Assembly (NCBI RefSeq): GCF_014648315.1
Contig: NZ_BMQW01000012.1
Location: 1-64,000, forward strand
From: Shewanella ulleungensis
Lineage (GTDB): Bacteria > Pseudomonadota > Gammaproteobacteria > Enterobacterales > Shewanellaceae
Length of the DNA stretch: 64,000 nt
Reading direction: 5' to 3'
The notes beneath the pieces were generated by a model, which made no database searches, was not told the origin of the DNA, and worked only from the letters and a program-made list of their open reading frames with translations. Positions within the stretch are counted from its first letter, which is position 1. Each line of letters opens with the position of its first letter. Positions 51,938 to 60,299 of the stretch are shown here, in pieces. A program made the translations under genes and the position numbers.

Positions 51938-52726
51938 CTACGCTTGTTTGGGTTGTGTTTTCTGCTCAGCACGGCGAATTATTTCACCAGCAAGGGCTAA
52001 ATAAGCTTTGGCTCCAGCACTCGATTTATCGTAATACATTGCTGGCGCACCAAAACTAGGAGCTTCAGCTAGACGAATATTTCTCGGAATGACCGTTCGA
52101 TAAACCTTATCACCAAAATGTTGCTTCAGTTGGTCTGATACATCATTAGATAGGCGATTGCGAGGGTCATACATGGTGCGTAAAATGCCTTCTATGGTTA
52201 ACGTCGGATTTACCATAGCACCAAGCTTAGTAATGGTATCAATTAACGCGGTTAGCCCTTCTAATGCATAATATTCGCATTGCATTGGTACCAGTACAGA
52301 GTCAGCGGCTGACATGGCATTTACGGTTAACATGTTTAATGATGGTGGGCAGTCGATAAAAATATAATCGTAGTCGTCTCTAATTGGCGCTAATGCATTG
52401 CGCAAACGGATCTCGCGAGCATAAAACTCCATTAACTTAATTTCTGCCGCCGTGACATCACCATTACCGGCGATCAAATCAAACTTACCCACGGTATTTT
52501 TGATCACGATGTCTGCAAAGGGTTTTTCTTCTACGAGGAGCTCATAGGCGGTATTGTCTACATTGTATTTATCAACGCCACTGCCCATTGTGGCATTGCC
52601 TTGAGGATCTAAATCGATCAACAACACTTTACGCTTTGTGGCGGCAAGTGATGCGGCTAAATTTACGCAAGTTGTTGTTTTTCCTACGCCACCTTTTTGG
52701 TTGGCTACGGCAATGATTTTACCCAC
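51938..52726 (-). CDS. parA: Chromosome-partitioning ATPase ParA
   Basis: 262 residues. Deviant Walker A KGGVGKTTT near 10-18 with the signature first Lys, LLIDLDPQGNAT near 39-50 and FIDCPPSLNMLT near 119-130. It forms a nucleoid-bound gradient that ParB-parS complexes follow. First gene of the parA-parB pair, 62 bases after rsmG. Confidence 0.97.
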   Translation of the reverse strand: MGKIIAVANQKGGVGKTTTCVNLAASLAATKRKVLLIDLDPQGNATMGSGVDKYNVDNTAYELLVEEKPFADIVIKNTVGKFDLIAGNGDVTAAEIKLMEFYAREIRLRNALAPIRDDYDYIFIDCPPSLNMLTVNAMSAADSVLVPMQCEYYALEGLTALIDTITKLGAMVNPTLTIEGILRTMYDPRNRLSNDVSDQLKQHFGDKVYRTVIPRNIRLAEAPSFGAPAMYYDKSSAGAKAYLALAGEIIRRAEQKTQPKQA

Positions 52727-52788
52727 AATGTCATCCTGTCTTTAAATTATTGATGTCCGGTTAGATTAATTAGCGAAAGAAATGCACT

Positions 52789-53409
52789 TTATTGCTTAGC
52801 AATTTTTAATAAATGTCGCTGTTCATCTAGCTTTGGTACATGCAATACAATGGTTTCGACCAGCGAAAATCCTGCTGGCATTTGCTGTAATTCTTGTTCG
52901 TTTAACTGACCTTTTAAGGCGTAATAGATGCCTTTTTCAGTTGGTAAATGATGACACCAACTGAGCATATCTTGTATTGATGCAAATGCTCTGCTTAACA
53001 CACCATCAAATTTATTATCAGGTTGATAAGCTTCAACCCTACTTTCTACTGGGGTTATATTATTAATTTTTAGTTCAAATTGAACCTGTTTCTGAAAACG
53101 GATCCGTTTACCTAAACTGTCCAACAATACAAATTGTTTGTCTGGGTTCATTATCGCTAACGGGATCCCAGGCAAACCAGGGCCTGTTCCAACATCAATA
53201 AAACGCTGTCCTTCAAGATAAGGAGAAACGGTTAAACTGTCCATAATATGGCGGATTAACATTTGCTCAGGATCGCGAACCGAGGTGAGATTATAGGCTT
53301 TATTCCATTTAGCGAGCATTTCAACAAAACCGATTAATTGTTTTTGTTGTAATTCAGTGGCCGATATTTTCATTTCAGCTAAATAAGTTTGGAGTTGAGC
53401 AGATAACAC
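52789..53409 (-). CDS. rsmG: 16S rRNA m7G527 methyltransferase RsmG
   Basis: 206 residues from the GTG at 53409, which has GAGG six bases upstream and gives the length of E. coli RsmG (207); the longer open frame (from 53466) adds residues not in the family. SAM site FIDVGTGPGLPGIPLAI near 70-86, LLDSLGKRIRFQ near 95-106, SRAFAS and YALKG in the catalytic part. It is downstream of mnmG, as in many bacteria. Confidence 0.95.
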   Translation of the reverse strand: MLSAQLQTYLAEMKISATELQQKQLIGFVEMLAKWNKAYNLTSVRDPEQMLIRHIMDSLTVSPYLEGQRFIDVGTGPGLPGIPLAIMNPDKQFVLLDSLGKRIRFQKQVQFELKINNITPVESRVEAYQPDNKFDGVLSRAFASIQDMLSWCHHLPTEKGIYYALKGQLNEQELQQMPAGFSLVETIVLHVPKLDEQRHLLKIAKQ

Positions 53410-53463
53410 AGAAAGCCTCGTAAAATGCATGAACAGACGGCGGTTATTATGAAGCCGTAAAAG

Positions 53464-53494
53464 CACTAAGGGAAGCCTTATGGCTTCCCTAGTG
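53464..53494 (-). other. Hairpin between mnmG and rsmG
   Basis: AGGGAAGCC (53469-53477) and GGCTTCCCT (53482-53490) form a 9-bp stem with a TTAT loop, extended by CACTA/TAGTG. No T-run, so it may be an attenuator or RNA-stability element rather than a full terminator. Confidence 0.55.
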
Positions 53495-53520
53495 TTATTG
53501 AGTCGAAAAAATATCTGAAT

Positions 53521-55410
53521 TTAAGCGCTTTTTCTCAATAAACCACGTTTTTTCAAATGTACTAGCAAGATTGAGATCGCCGCTGGAGTAATACCCGATA
53601 TGCGTGAGGCTTGTCCTACCGTTTCAGGTTTATGATTATTAAGCTTTGCGATCACTTCATTTGAAAGACCTGGCACTTCTTGATAATCAAGATCAAGCGG
53701 CAGTAATGAACTTTCATGGCGAATAGCTTTGTCAATTTCATCTTGTTGACGTTGTATATAACCTGAATATTTCACTTGGATTTGTACTTGCTCTGCAGCT
53801 TGTGGATCTTCAAGACCAGGACCAAAACCTTCTAACGCCATTAATTTACTGTAGTCCATTTCTGGGCGACGAAGTAAATCTTCAAATGATGCTTCTCTAG
53901 AAATTGGTGTATTCAATTGTGGATTGAGCACATCTAACAAGGGTGAATTAGGGTGCACCCATTGCCCACGTAAACGTTGCAATTCCAGTTCGATCGATTC
54001 TTTCTTCTTACTGAATAATTCCCAACGGTTATCATCAACTAAACCAAGTTCACGGCCTTTTTCTGTTAAACGGAGATCGGCGTTATCTTCGCGTAATAGT
54101 AAGCGATATTCAGCACGGCTAGTAAACATACGGTACGGTTCTTTGGTACCTAATGTCGATAAATCGTCAACTAATACACCAAGATATGCTTCGTCACGAC
54201 GAGGGCACCAAGTCTCTTTACCTTGAACTTGTAATGAGGCGTTCATACCTGCCAATAAACCTTGAGCCCCTGCTTCTTCGTATCCTGTTGTGCCGTTGAT
54301 TTGGCCAGCAAAGAATAAACCTGCAATGGTTTTGGTTTCTAATGAATTTTTAAGATCTCTTGGATCAAAATAATCATACTCAATCGCGTAACCTGGACGG
54401 ACAATTTCAGCATTTTCCATGCCTTTGATCGAACGAACTAAATTTAGCTGAACATCAAACGGTAAGCTAGTAGAAATACCGTTAGGGTAAATCTCGTTAG
54501 TACTTAAGCCTTCTGGTTCAATAAAAATCTGATGCGATGATTTATCTGCAAAACGGTGGATTTTATCTTCAATAGATGGGCAATAACGTGGACCAATACC
54601 TTCAATAACACCAGAATACATAGGGCTTCGGTCTAAACCACTACGAATAATATCGTGAGTCTTTTCATTAGTGTGAGTAATAAAACAAGAAACTTGTTTT
54701 GGATGCTGACTTACATCACCAATAAATGACATTACTGGCAATGGTGTATCACCTTTTTGTTCAGTCATTTGTGAAAAATCTATAGTGTTAGCATCAATAC
54801 GAGGTGGTGTGCCTGTTTTTAAACGTCCAACTCGGATCGGTAATTCGCGTAAACGATTTGCTAATGCTATCGCTGGTGGATCGCCTGCACGACCACCGCT
54901 GTAATTTTGTAAACCGATATGGATTTTGCCACTTAAAAAAGTGCCTGTTGTTAATACAACCGCTGGTGCTTCAAATGCCAATCCCATTTGTGTAACAACA
55001 CCCACAACTTTATTATTTTCAACAACTAAGTCATCTACTGCTTGTTGGAAAATACGCAAGTTAGGTTGGTTTTGTAAAATATGTTGGATCTTTTGACGAT
55101 ATAAAGCTCTATCAGCTTGCGCACGAGTTGCACGAACGGCAGGGCCTTTACTTGAATTTAGCGTTCTAAATTGAATTCCGGCAAAATCAGTGGCTGTAGC
55201 CATTGCGCCGCCTAATGCATCGATTTCTTTAACCAAATGGCCTTTACCAATACCACCTATGGCTGGATTACAGGACATTTGACCTAATGTGTCGATGTTA
55301 TGGGTTAACAATAATGTTTTTGATCCCATTCTTGCTGCTGCTAGTGCTGCCTCTGTACCGGCATGACCACCACCAACAACAATGACATCAAACCGTTCAT
55401 GAAAATGCAT
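53521..55410 (-). CDS. mnmG: tRNA uridine 5-carboxymethylaminomethyl modification enzyme MnmG
   Basis: 629 residues, as in E. coli GidA. It works with MnmE to modify U34 of certain tRNAs, using FAD, NADH and a folate. FAD motif VVGGGHAGTEAALAAARMG near 11-29; the two MnmG signature stretches SCNPAIGGIGKGHLVKEIDALGG near 46-68 and GPRYCPSIEDK near 272-282; helical C-terminal domain that binds MnmE. It is next to the oriC-like block and is transcribed away from it. Confidence 0.98.
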   Translation of the reverse strand: MHFHERFDVIVVGGGHAGTEAALAAARMGSKTLLLTHNIDTLGQMSCNPAIGGIGKGHLVKEIDALGGAMATATDFAGIQFRTLNSSKGPAVRATRAQADRALYRQKIQHILQNQPNLRIFQQAVDDLVVENNKVVGVVTQMGLAFEAPAVVLTTGTFLSGKIHIGLQNYSGGRAGDPPAIALANRLRELPIRVGRLKTGTPPRIDANTIDFSQMTEQKGDTPLPVMSFIGDVSQHPKQVSCFITHTNEKTHDIIRSGLDRSPMYSGVIEGIGPRYCPSIEDKIHRFADKSSHQIFIEPEGLSTNEIYPNGISTSLPFDVQLNLVRSIKGMENAEIVRPGYAIEYDYFDPRDLKNSLETKTIAGLFFAGQINGTTGYEEAGAQGLLAGMNASLQVQGKETWCPRRDEAYLGVLVDDLSTLGTKEPYRMFTSRAEYRLLLREDNADLRLTEKGRELGLVDDNRWELFSKKKESIELELQRLRGQWVHPNSPLLDVLNPQLNTPISREASFEDLLRRPEMDYSKLMALEGFGPGLEDPQAAEQVQIQVKYSGYIQRQQDEIDKAIRHESSLLPLDLDYQEVPGLSNEVIAKLNNHKPETVGQASRISGITPAAISILLVHLKKRGLLRKSA

Positions 55411-55540
55411 TATGAGACCTTTGATTGCTAAGAAAGTTAAATTCTATTTGATACGTTATTCAAGGAGGACATTTTAGCACTTGCTTGTCTGAACGTGAAC
55501 GATCATTTTTCATAGATTGATCAAGATGGGTTTGCTTAAT

Positions 55541-55600
55541 AGATCTTAAGATCTTTATATAGATCTTTTTATTATGTTTATTATTAGGATCGCTGTTTTC
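55541..55600. other. Probable DNA-unwinding element
   Basis: AGATCTTAAGATCTTTATAT followed by AGATCTTTTTATTATG gives three near-tandem GATCTT repeats in very AT-rich sequence, about 100-150 bases left of the first DnaA box; the layout matches the L-M-R 13-mers of enterobacterial oriC. Confidence 0.7.
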
Positions 55601-55704
55601 TGTTAGTAACTTTTATTCTTTAATAAAATCAACAAATAACAGCTAGGTAAACCTGTGATCTGATCGCGATCAAACTCAATATAAGGTGGGGATAGATCGG
55701 GTAG

Positions 55705-55713
55705 TTATCCACA
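55705..55713 (+). promoter_or_regulatory. DnaA box 1
   Basis: Perfect TTATCCACA, plus orientation, in the oriC-like block. Confidence 0.9.
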
Positions 55714-55777
55714 AGGGGGATCTTTAAGCAGATCGGAGTGTGAATAGTACAGAGTTATGATCGTTAAAAATAATAGC

Positions 55778-55786
55778 TTATCCACA
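55778..55786 (+). promoter_or_regulatory. DnaA box 2
   Basis: Perfect TTATCCACA, plus orientation, 73 bases (about seven helical turns) from box 1. Confidence 0.9.
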
Positions 55787-55810
55787 ATGTTATCATCGAA
55801 ATTAGTAAAT

Positions 55811-55819
55811 TGTGGATAA
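55811..55819 (-). promoter_or_regulatory. DnaA box 3, inverted
   Basis: TGTGGATAA, i.e. TTATCCACA on the minus strand, facing box 2. An inverted pair at the mioC side resembles the E. coli arrangement with R4. Confidence 0.9.
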
Positions 55820-55873
55820 GTTAGATCTAAATTGTGAGTTGATCTGAGTTTATACAATTATGGATCGGCTATT

Positions 55874-56320
55874 TTATAGCTTAATTTTCGATTGCCATTG
55901 TGTTAACCAAGCTAGAGCAGGCTCTTCAGGTACAGGGTCCTGTTGAACATCTATTTGGATCTTATCCACAATAGGCTTTGATCCGCATTGCATCAATAGA
56001 TCAATTATTTTTTCGGGTCCTTGGCAGAAAGTGTCATAGCTTGAATCGCCAATGGCACATAATGCATGCTGGATCGTCGTAAGATCCGGCATATTGAGCA
56101 TTAATTGTTTATAAAAAGGTATTATATTGTCTGGTAGATCGCCAGCACCATGGGTCGAGCTGACTACGATCCATACAGTAAAGTCGCCTAATTGTTCCCA
56201 TTGAGGGTCTATAAATACTTCTGTTTGGTGGTTTATTTGGGTTAACTGCTCAGCCATTTCATCGGCGACATATTCTGCGCTGCCCAATGTTGTACCCACT
56301 AATAACGCTATTTTTGCCAT
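55874..56320 (-). CDS. mioC: Flavodoxin-like protein MioC
   Basis: 148 residues, as in E. coli. FMN-binding flavodoxin fold: phosphate loop GTTLGSAEYVAD near 9-20, second loop VSSTHGAGDLPDN near 53-65, third CAIGDSSYDTFCQG near 88-101. MioC supports biotin synthase in vitro; its main role is unclear. Transcription runs into the oriC-like block, as in E. coli, so it could influence initiation. Confidence 0.93.
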   Translation of the reverse strand: MAKIALLVGTTLGSAEYVADEMAEQLTQINHQTEVFIDPQWEQLGDFTVWIVVSSTHGAGDLPDNIIPFYKQLMLNMPDLTTIQHALCAIGDSSYDTFCQGPEKIIDLLMQCGSKPIVDKIQIDVQQDPVPEEPALAWLTQWQSKIKL

Positions 56321-56511
56321 TTTGACTCCGAATAATTAATAAATTTGCTCGTTTTAAAGTCGATTCTGTTTGCTATGAGGTTATTTTACTCGCTCAATTA
56401 CGCTTAATGTTGGCTTATTTATATTTTTTAGTGCGAACTTGAGTACGAAATAATCTGCTTATATAGCTGGTTCATTTCTGTAATCAATATTTTTTAATTT
56501 TTTTAAGCGAA

Positions 56512-56536
56512 AAAACGAGCCATAAAGGCTCGTTTT
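56512..56536 (-). terminator. Terminator of the formaldehyde operon
   Basis: AAAACGAGCC (56512-56521) and GGCTCGTTTT (56527-56536) form a 10-bp stem with an ATAAA loop; on the minus strand a T-rich run follows. It lies about 70 bases past the fghA stop. Confidence 0.88.
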
Positions 56537-56604
56537 AAGTGGGTCGCTAATTATAATTAACGGATTTTGGCTACGTAGAGTTGTTGCTGAATCCTTGCTA
56601 AACG

Positions 56605-57450
56605 CTAGCTAATTTTTAAATGTTTAGCATGAAAGCGTAGGTGATCTTCAATGAAAGTAGCGATAAAGTAGTAACTATGGTCGTAACCAGACTGCATGCG
56701 TAACTCAAGTGGGTAACCTTTATTTTTAGCTACATTGATGAGTGCTTGTGGTTTTAACTGTTCGTCTAGGAAGTTGTCATTACTGCCTTGGTCCACCAGC
56801 GCAGGAACAAATTGTTGGATATTTTTCATCAGCTCACAGCTATCATATTGTTGCCACTGTTGTTGATCATCTCCCAAATAACCGCGAAACGCTTTAATTC
56901 CCCATGGGCAATCCATTGGATTACTTATCGGGCTAAATGCTGAGACACTGTTAAAATGGTTTGGATTTTTCAATGCAATAGTCAGTGCACCATGGCCACC
57001 CATTGAGTGACCACTAATGCTACGTTGATGGGTTACCGGAAAATGTGCTTCAATGATTGCTGGTAGTTCAGAGACCACATAATCATACATTTTATAGTGC
57101 TGATCAAAAGGTGGTTTGGTGGCATTGAGGTAAAATCCAGCACCTAAGCCAAAGTCATAAGCGCCATCTTTATCATCGGCAACCCCTTCACCACGAGGAC
57201 TGGTGTCTGGTGCTACAATTGCTATTCCAAGTTCTGCTGCAATACGTTGTGCGCCTGCTTTTTGCATAAAATTTTCGTCAGTGCAGGTGAGTCCTGACAA
57301 CCAATACAATACTGGAACATTTTGTTGTTCGGCTTGTGGCGGTAAGTAAATTGCAAAGCGCATTGTGCAATTGAGCGCAGCCGACTGATGACTATATTGT
57401 TTATGCCAGCCACCAAATACTTTGGTGCTACTGATATTTTCAATGGTCAT
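56605..57450 (-). CDS. fghA: S-formylglutathione hydrolase
   Basis: 281 residues. It hydrolyses S-formylglutathione to formate and glutathione, step two of glutathione-dependent formaldehyde removal. Esterase-D type alpha/beta hydrolase: FAIYLPPQAEQ, YWLSGLTCTDENFMQKAGAQ near 48-67, nucleophile Ser in SGHSMGGHGAL near 146-156, Asp in QGSNDNFLDEQL near 222-233, and His in YDHSYYFI near 258-265. It is 73 bases downstream of the dehydrogenase gene, in one operon. Confidence 0.95.
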   Translation of the reverse strand: MTIENISSTKVFGGWHKQYSHQSAALNCTMRFAIYLPPQAEQQNVPVLYWLSGLTCTDENFMQKAGAQRIAAELGIAIVAPDTSPRGEGVADDKDGAYDFGLGAGFYLNATKPPFDQHYKMYDYVVSELPAIIEAHFPVTHQRSISGHSMGGHGALTIALKNPNHFNSVSAFSPISNPMDCPWGIKAFRGYLGDDQQQWQQYDSCELMKNIQQFVPALVDQGSNDNFLDEQLKPQALINVAKNKGYPLELRMQSGYDHSYYFIATFIEDHLRFHAKHLKIS

Positions 57451-57523
57451 GATATGTCCTTATTTGTCAGAACGCAGTTAATTCGTTTTACATTTAACTG
57501 CGTCTGTCATGGTTAATTAAGTG

Positions 57524-58654
57524 TTACTTGGCAAAGTGAATAACGCTGCGAATACTTTCGCCTTTATGCATTAAATCAAATGCATCGTTAATCCCTTCAA
57601 GGCCCATAGTGTGGGTAATAAAGTGGTCTAACTTAAACTCACCAGCTAAATACTGCTCAACAATACCCGGTAATTCACTGCGTCCTTTAACGCCACCAAA
57701 TGCACTACCTCGCCATACTCGGCCGGTGACTAACTGGAATGGACGTGTAGAAATTTCTTGGCCTGCGCCAGCTACACCAATAATCACTGATTCGCCCCAG
57801 CCTTTGTGACAACATTCTAAAGCGCTACGCATCACGTTGACATTACCAATACATTCAAATGAAAAATCAACGCCACCATCTGTCATTTCAACAATGACGT
57901 CTTGGATTGGCTTATCAAAGTTTTTTGGATTAATACAATCTGTAGCCCCAAGTTTTTTAGCTAATTCAAACTTAGACTCATTTAAGTCGATACCAATAAT
58001 TCGGCTAGCGCCAGCCATGGTTGCACCAATAATGGCCGATAAACCAATGCCGCCTAAACCAAATATGGCAACAGTATCGCCTTTTTGTACTTTAGCCGTT
58101 TTCAACACTGCGCCGATACCTGTAGTCACACCACAGCCTAATAAGCACACTTCTTCTAATGGTGCGTCTTTACTGACTTTTGCCAGTGAAATTTCTGGTA
58201 ATACTGTGTATTCAGAAAAGGTTGAACAACCCATGTAGTGGAAAATAGGTTCACCATCTTTAAAGAAACGTGTGGTGCCGTCAGGCATTAAGCCTTTACC
58301 TTGTGTTGCACGTACTGCGCTACATAGGTTGGTTTTGCCAGAAGTACAGAACTTACATACACCGCATTCTGCTGTATATAACGGAATTACATGGTCGCCG
58401 ACTTTTACACTGGTAACGCCTTCGCCAACCATATGAACAATCCCGCCACCTTCATGGCCAAGAATTGCTGGGAATACGCCTTCAGGATCATCGCCAGATA
58501 ATGTAAATGCATCGGTATGACATACACCCGATGCGACAATACGCACCATGACTTCACCGGCTTTCGGGTACATTACATCGACTTCTTCAACCGATAATGG
58601 TTGACCTGGTCCCCAAGCAATTGCGGCTTTTGATTTAATAAATTGTGCTGACAT
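57524..58654 (-). CDS. frmA: S-(hydroxymethyl)glutathione dehydrogenase (class III ADH)
   Basis: 376 residues from ATG 58654, with AAGGAAG seven bases upstream; the nine-codon extension is not used. It oxidises hydroxymethylglutathione to formylglutathione with NAD+. Catalytic-zinc ligands in ASGVCHTDAF and GHEGGGIV; structural-zinc cysteines in ECGVCKFCTSGKTNLCSAVR near 97-116; NAD motif FGLGGIGLSAIIGA near 200-213. Same enzyme family as adhC. Divergent from the LysR gene, which likely controls it. Confidence 0.96.
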   Translation of the reverse strand: MSAQFIKSKAAIAWGPGQPLSVEEVDVMYPKAGEVMVRIVASGVCHTDAFTLSGDDPEGVFPAILGHEGGGIVHMVGEGVTSVKVGDHVIPLYTAECGVCKFCTSGKTNLCSAVRATQGKGLMPDGTTRFFKDGEPIFHYMGCSTFSEYTVLPEISLAKVSKDAPLEEVCLLGCGVTTGIGAVLKTAKVQKGDTVAIFGLGGIGLSAIIGATMAGASRIIGIDLNESKFELAKKLGATDCINPKNFDKPIQDVIVEMTDGGVDFSFECIGNVNVMRSALECCHKGWGESVIIGVAGAGQEISTRPFQLVTGRVWRGSAFGGVKGRSELPGIVEQYLAGEFKLDHFITHTMGLEGINDAFDLMHKGESIRSVIHFAK

Positions 58655-58789
58655 AGATAGCTTCCTTAAACGTAATACCATGAATGATGGATAAGCATCA
58701 CTACAGTGTAGTGTATTTATCCATTGTATTTGTTTATCATCAAATGATAATCAGCTGGTTTTGCAAATGACTTTTACGAGAATGTAATA

Positions 58790-59656
58790 ATGATGCAGTG
58801 GGAAGGGATTTTTGAGTTTGTTGCAGTTGCAGAAACCGACAGTTTTACTGCCGCAGGTAAGCGTTTAAGTATTTCGACGGCGCAAGTGAGTCGTCAAGTG
58901 AGTCAACTTGAAAATCGCTTAAACACTAAACTGTTTTACCGCACCACGCGCAAAGTGTCGTTAACCGAAGAAGGCTCGGTTTATTATCAGCATTGCCGCC
59001 AAGTGCTAGACAGTCTTGATGAAGCTGAGCGGGCTATTTCAAGTTTAAAAGATAAGCCTCAAGGCTTAATTAGGATGACGGCTCCGGTAACTTATGGTGA
59101 AAAGTTTGTTATGCCGATTGTTATCGATTTTATGCAACAGTATCGTGATATCGAAGTCGTATGTGAGTTAACTAATCGCCAACTTGATTTAGTGGAAGGT
59201 GGTTTTGATTTAGCCATTAGGTTAGGGCGGTTATCTAATTCGTCAATGATGGCCAAACGCTTAACTAACCGTAGCCAATATGTGTGTGCTGCACCGAGCT
59301 ATATTGCTCAATTTGGTACGCCTTATACCTTGTCGGAACTTAGTCTGCATAATTGTTTAATTGGAAGCCAATCGCATTGGAATTTTGTTGATCAGGGTAA
59401 AGCTAAGGCCATTAAGGTGAGCGGTTCGTTGAGTTGCAGTAGTGGATTAAGCTTATTATCTGCAGCAATTAAGGGACTGGGGATTGTGCAATTGCCTGGT
59501 TATTACGTTAATGATGCAATTGAAGCTGGGCAACTCGTAGTGTTACTCGCACCATATCAACAACCTAAAGAAGGTATTTGGGCTTTGTACCCACATAATC
59601 GCCATTTGTCACCCAAAGTGCGATTGCTAGTAGATAAATTAGCCCAAGATTTGTAA
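58790..59656 (+). CDS. LysR-family transcriptional regulator
   Basis: 288 residues. N-terminal winged helix FEFVAVAETDSFTAAGKRLSISTAQVSRQVSQLENRL (about 8-44) and a periplasmic-binding-like effector domain from about 90. It is divergent from frmA-fghA with 135 bases between starts, so it is the probable regulator of formaldehyde detoxification. The start could be the ATG at 58790 or the one right after it; only a weak GAG lies upstream. Confidence 0.93.
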   Translation: MMQWEGIFEFVAVAETDSFTAAGKRLSISTAQVSRQVSQLENRLNTKLFYRTTRKVSLTEEGSVYYQHCRQVLDSLDEAERAISSLKDKPQGLIRMTAPVTYGEKFVMPIVIDFMQQYRDIEVVCELTNRQLDLVEGGFDLAIRLGRLSNSSMMAKRLTNRSQYVCAAPSYIAQFGTPYTLSELSLHNCLIGSQSHWNFVDQGKAKAIKVSGSLSCSSGLSLLSAAIKGLGIVQLPGYYVNDAIEAGQLVVLLAPYQQPKEGIWALYPHNRHLSPKVRLLVDKLAQDL

Positions 59657-60274
59657 TCAGCTAGCCATTGTTTGGTAGTAGCGGTTTATTTGTGCTTTGG
59701 GTAAGCTAGATATTTTATTGATAATATCCAAGGTTATCTGATGCTGCGGCATTTGCTGTTGTAGTATATCAAGTTGATGCAACCAAAGGTGGCTGGTCAT
59801 GGTGGCGTCAGCTAAGGCGCGGTGAAATACGCCATCGTTTGGTAATTGGTGATAACTCACTAGCGTACCAAGTTGATGATTAGGCGCATTTTGGCTTATC
59901 CGACGTGATAACAACAATGAGCAGGCAAATTGGCCAGTATAGTGCAGCTTATTATGGCTAAATTCAGCATCTAAGAACTTTTTATCAAAGCTGGCGTTGT
60001 GCGCGACTAAATTAAATCCGTCGATAAACTTGGCAAATTGTGCCATCACTTCTTTAGATGGTGGTGCATGTTTGAGCATGTTGTTGCTAATACCTGTGTA
60101 TTGTTCAATAAAGCTGTTAACCCGCTTTCCTGGGTTTATTAGCTCTTGAAAGGAGTCCACTATTTGGCCATCAACTAACTTTACCGCACCAATTTCAATG
60201 GCTCTGTCACCATTGTCGGGTGATAAACCTGTGGTTTCAAAGTCGAGCACTACAACTTGATTGGCTAATGGCAT
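59657..60274 (-). CDS. 3'-5' exonuclease, DnaQ-like (DEDDh)
   Basis: 205 residues. Exo I VVLDFETTGLS near 8-18 supplies D and E; Exo II is LVAHNASFDKKFLDAEF near 88-104; Exo III is HRALADATMT near 151-160 with His and Asp. The single-domain size resembles DNA polymerase III epsilon-like or PolC-like proofreading exonucleases and RNase T relatives; its DNA or RNA substrate cannot be told. It lies 25 bases after mnmE and abuts the LysR gene end without a gap. Confidence 0.9.
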   Translation of the reverse strand: MPLANQVVVLDFETTGLSPDNGDRAIEIGAVKLVDGQIVDSFQELINPGKRVNSFIEQYTGISNNMLKHAPPSKEVMAQFAKFIDGFNLVAHNASFDKKFLDAEFSHNKLHYTGQFACSLLLSRRISQNAPNHQLGTLVSYHQLPNDGVFHRALADATMTSHLWLHQLDILQQQMPQHQITLDIINKISSLPKAQINRYYQTMAS

Positions 60275-60299
60275 GTGTTTATCCCTATTGAGCTATACG

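Larger units (their letters stand above)
55420..55873. other. oriC: Candidate replication origin (oriC)
   Basis: The gap between mnmG and mioC has origin features: three perfect DnaA boxes TTATCCACA (55705-55713, 55778-55786, and inverted at 55811-55819); an AT-rich unwinding region with three AGATCTT-type repeats at about 55541-55567 on the mnmG side, like the E. coli 13-mers; and 16 GATC sites between 55501 and 55866. The gene context is the same as E. coli oriC. dnaA itself is not in the window. It holds no open frame of note. Confidence 0.9.
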
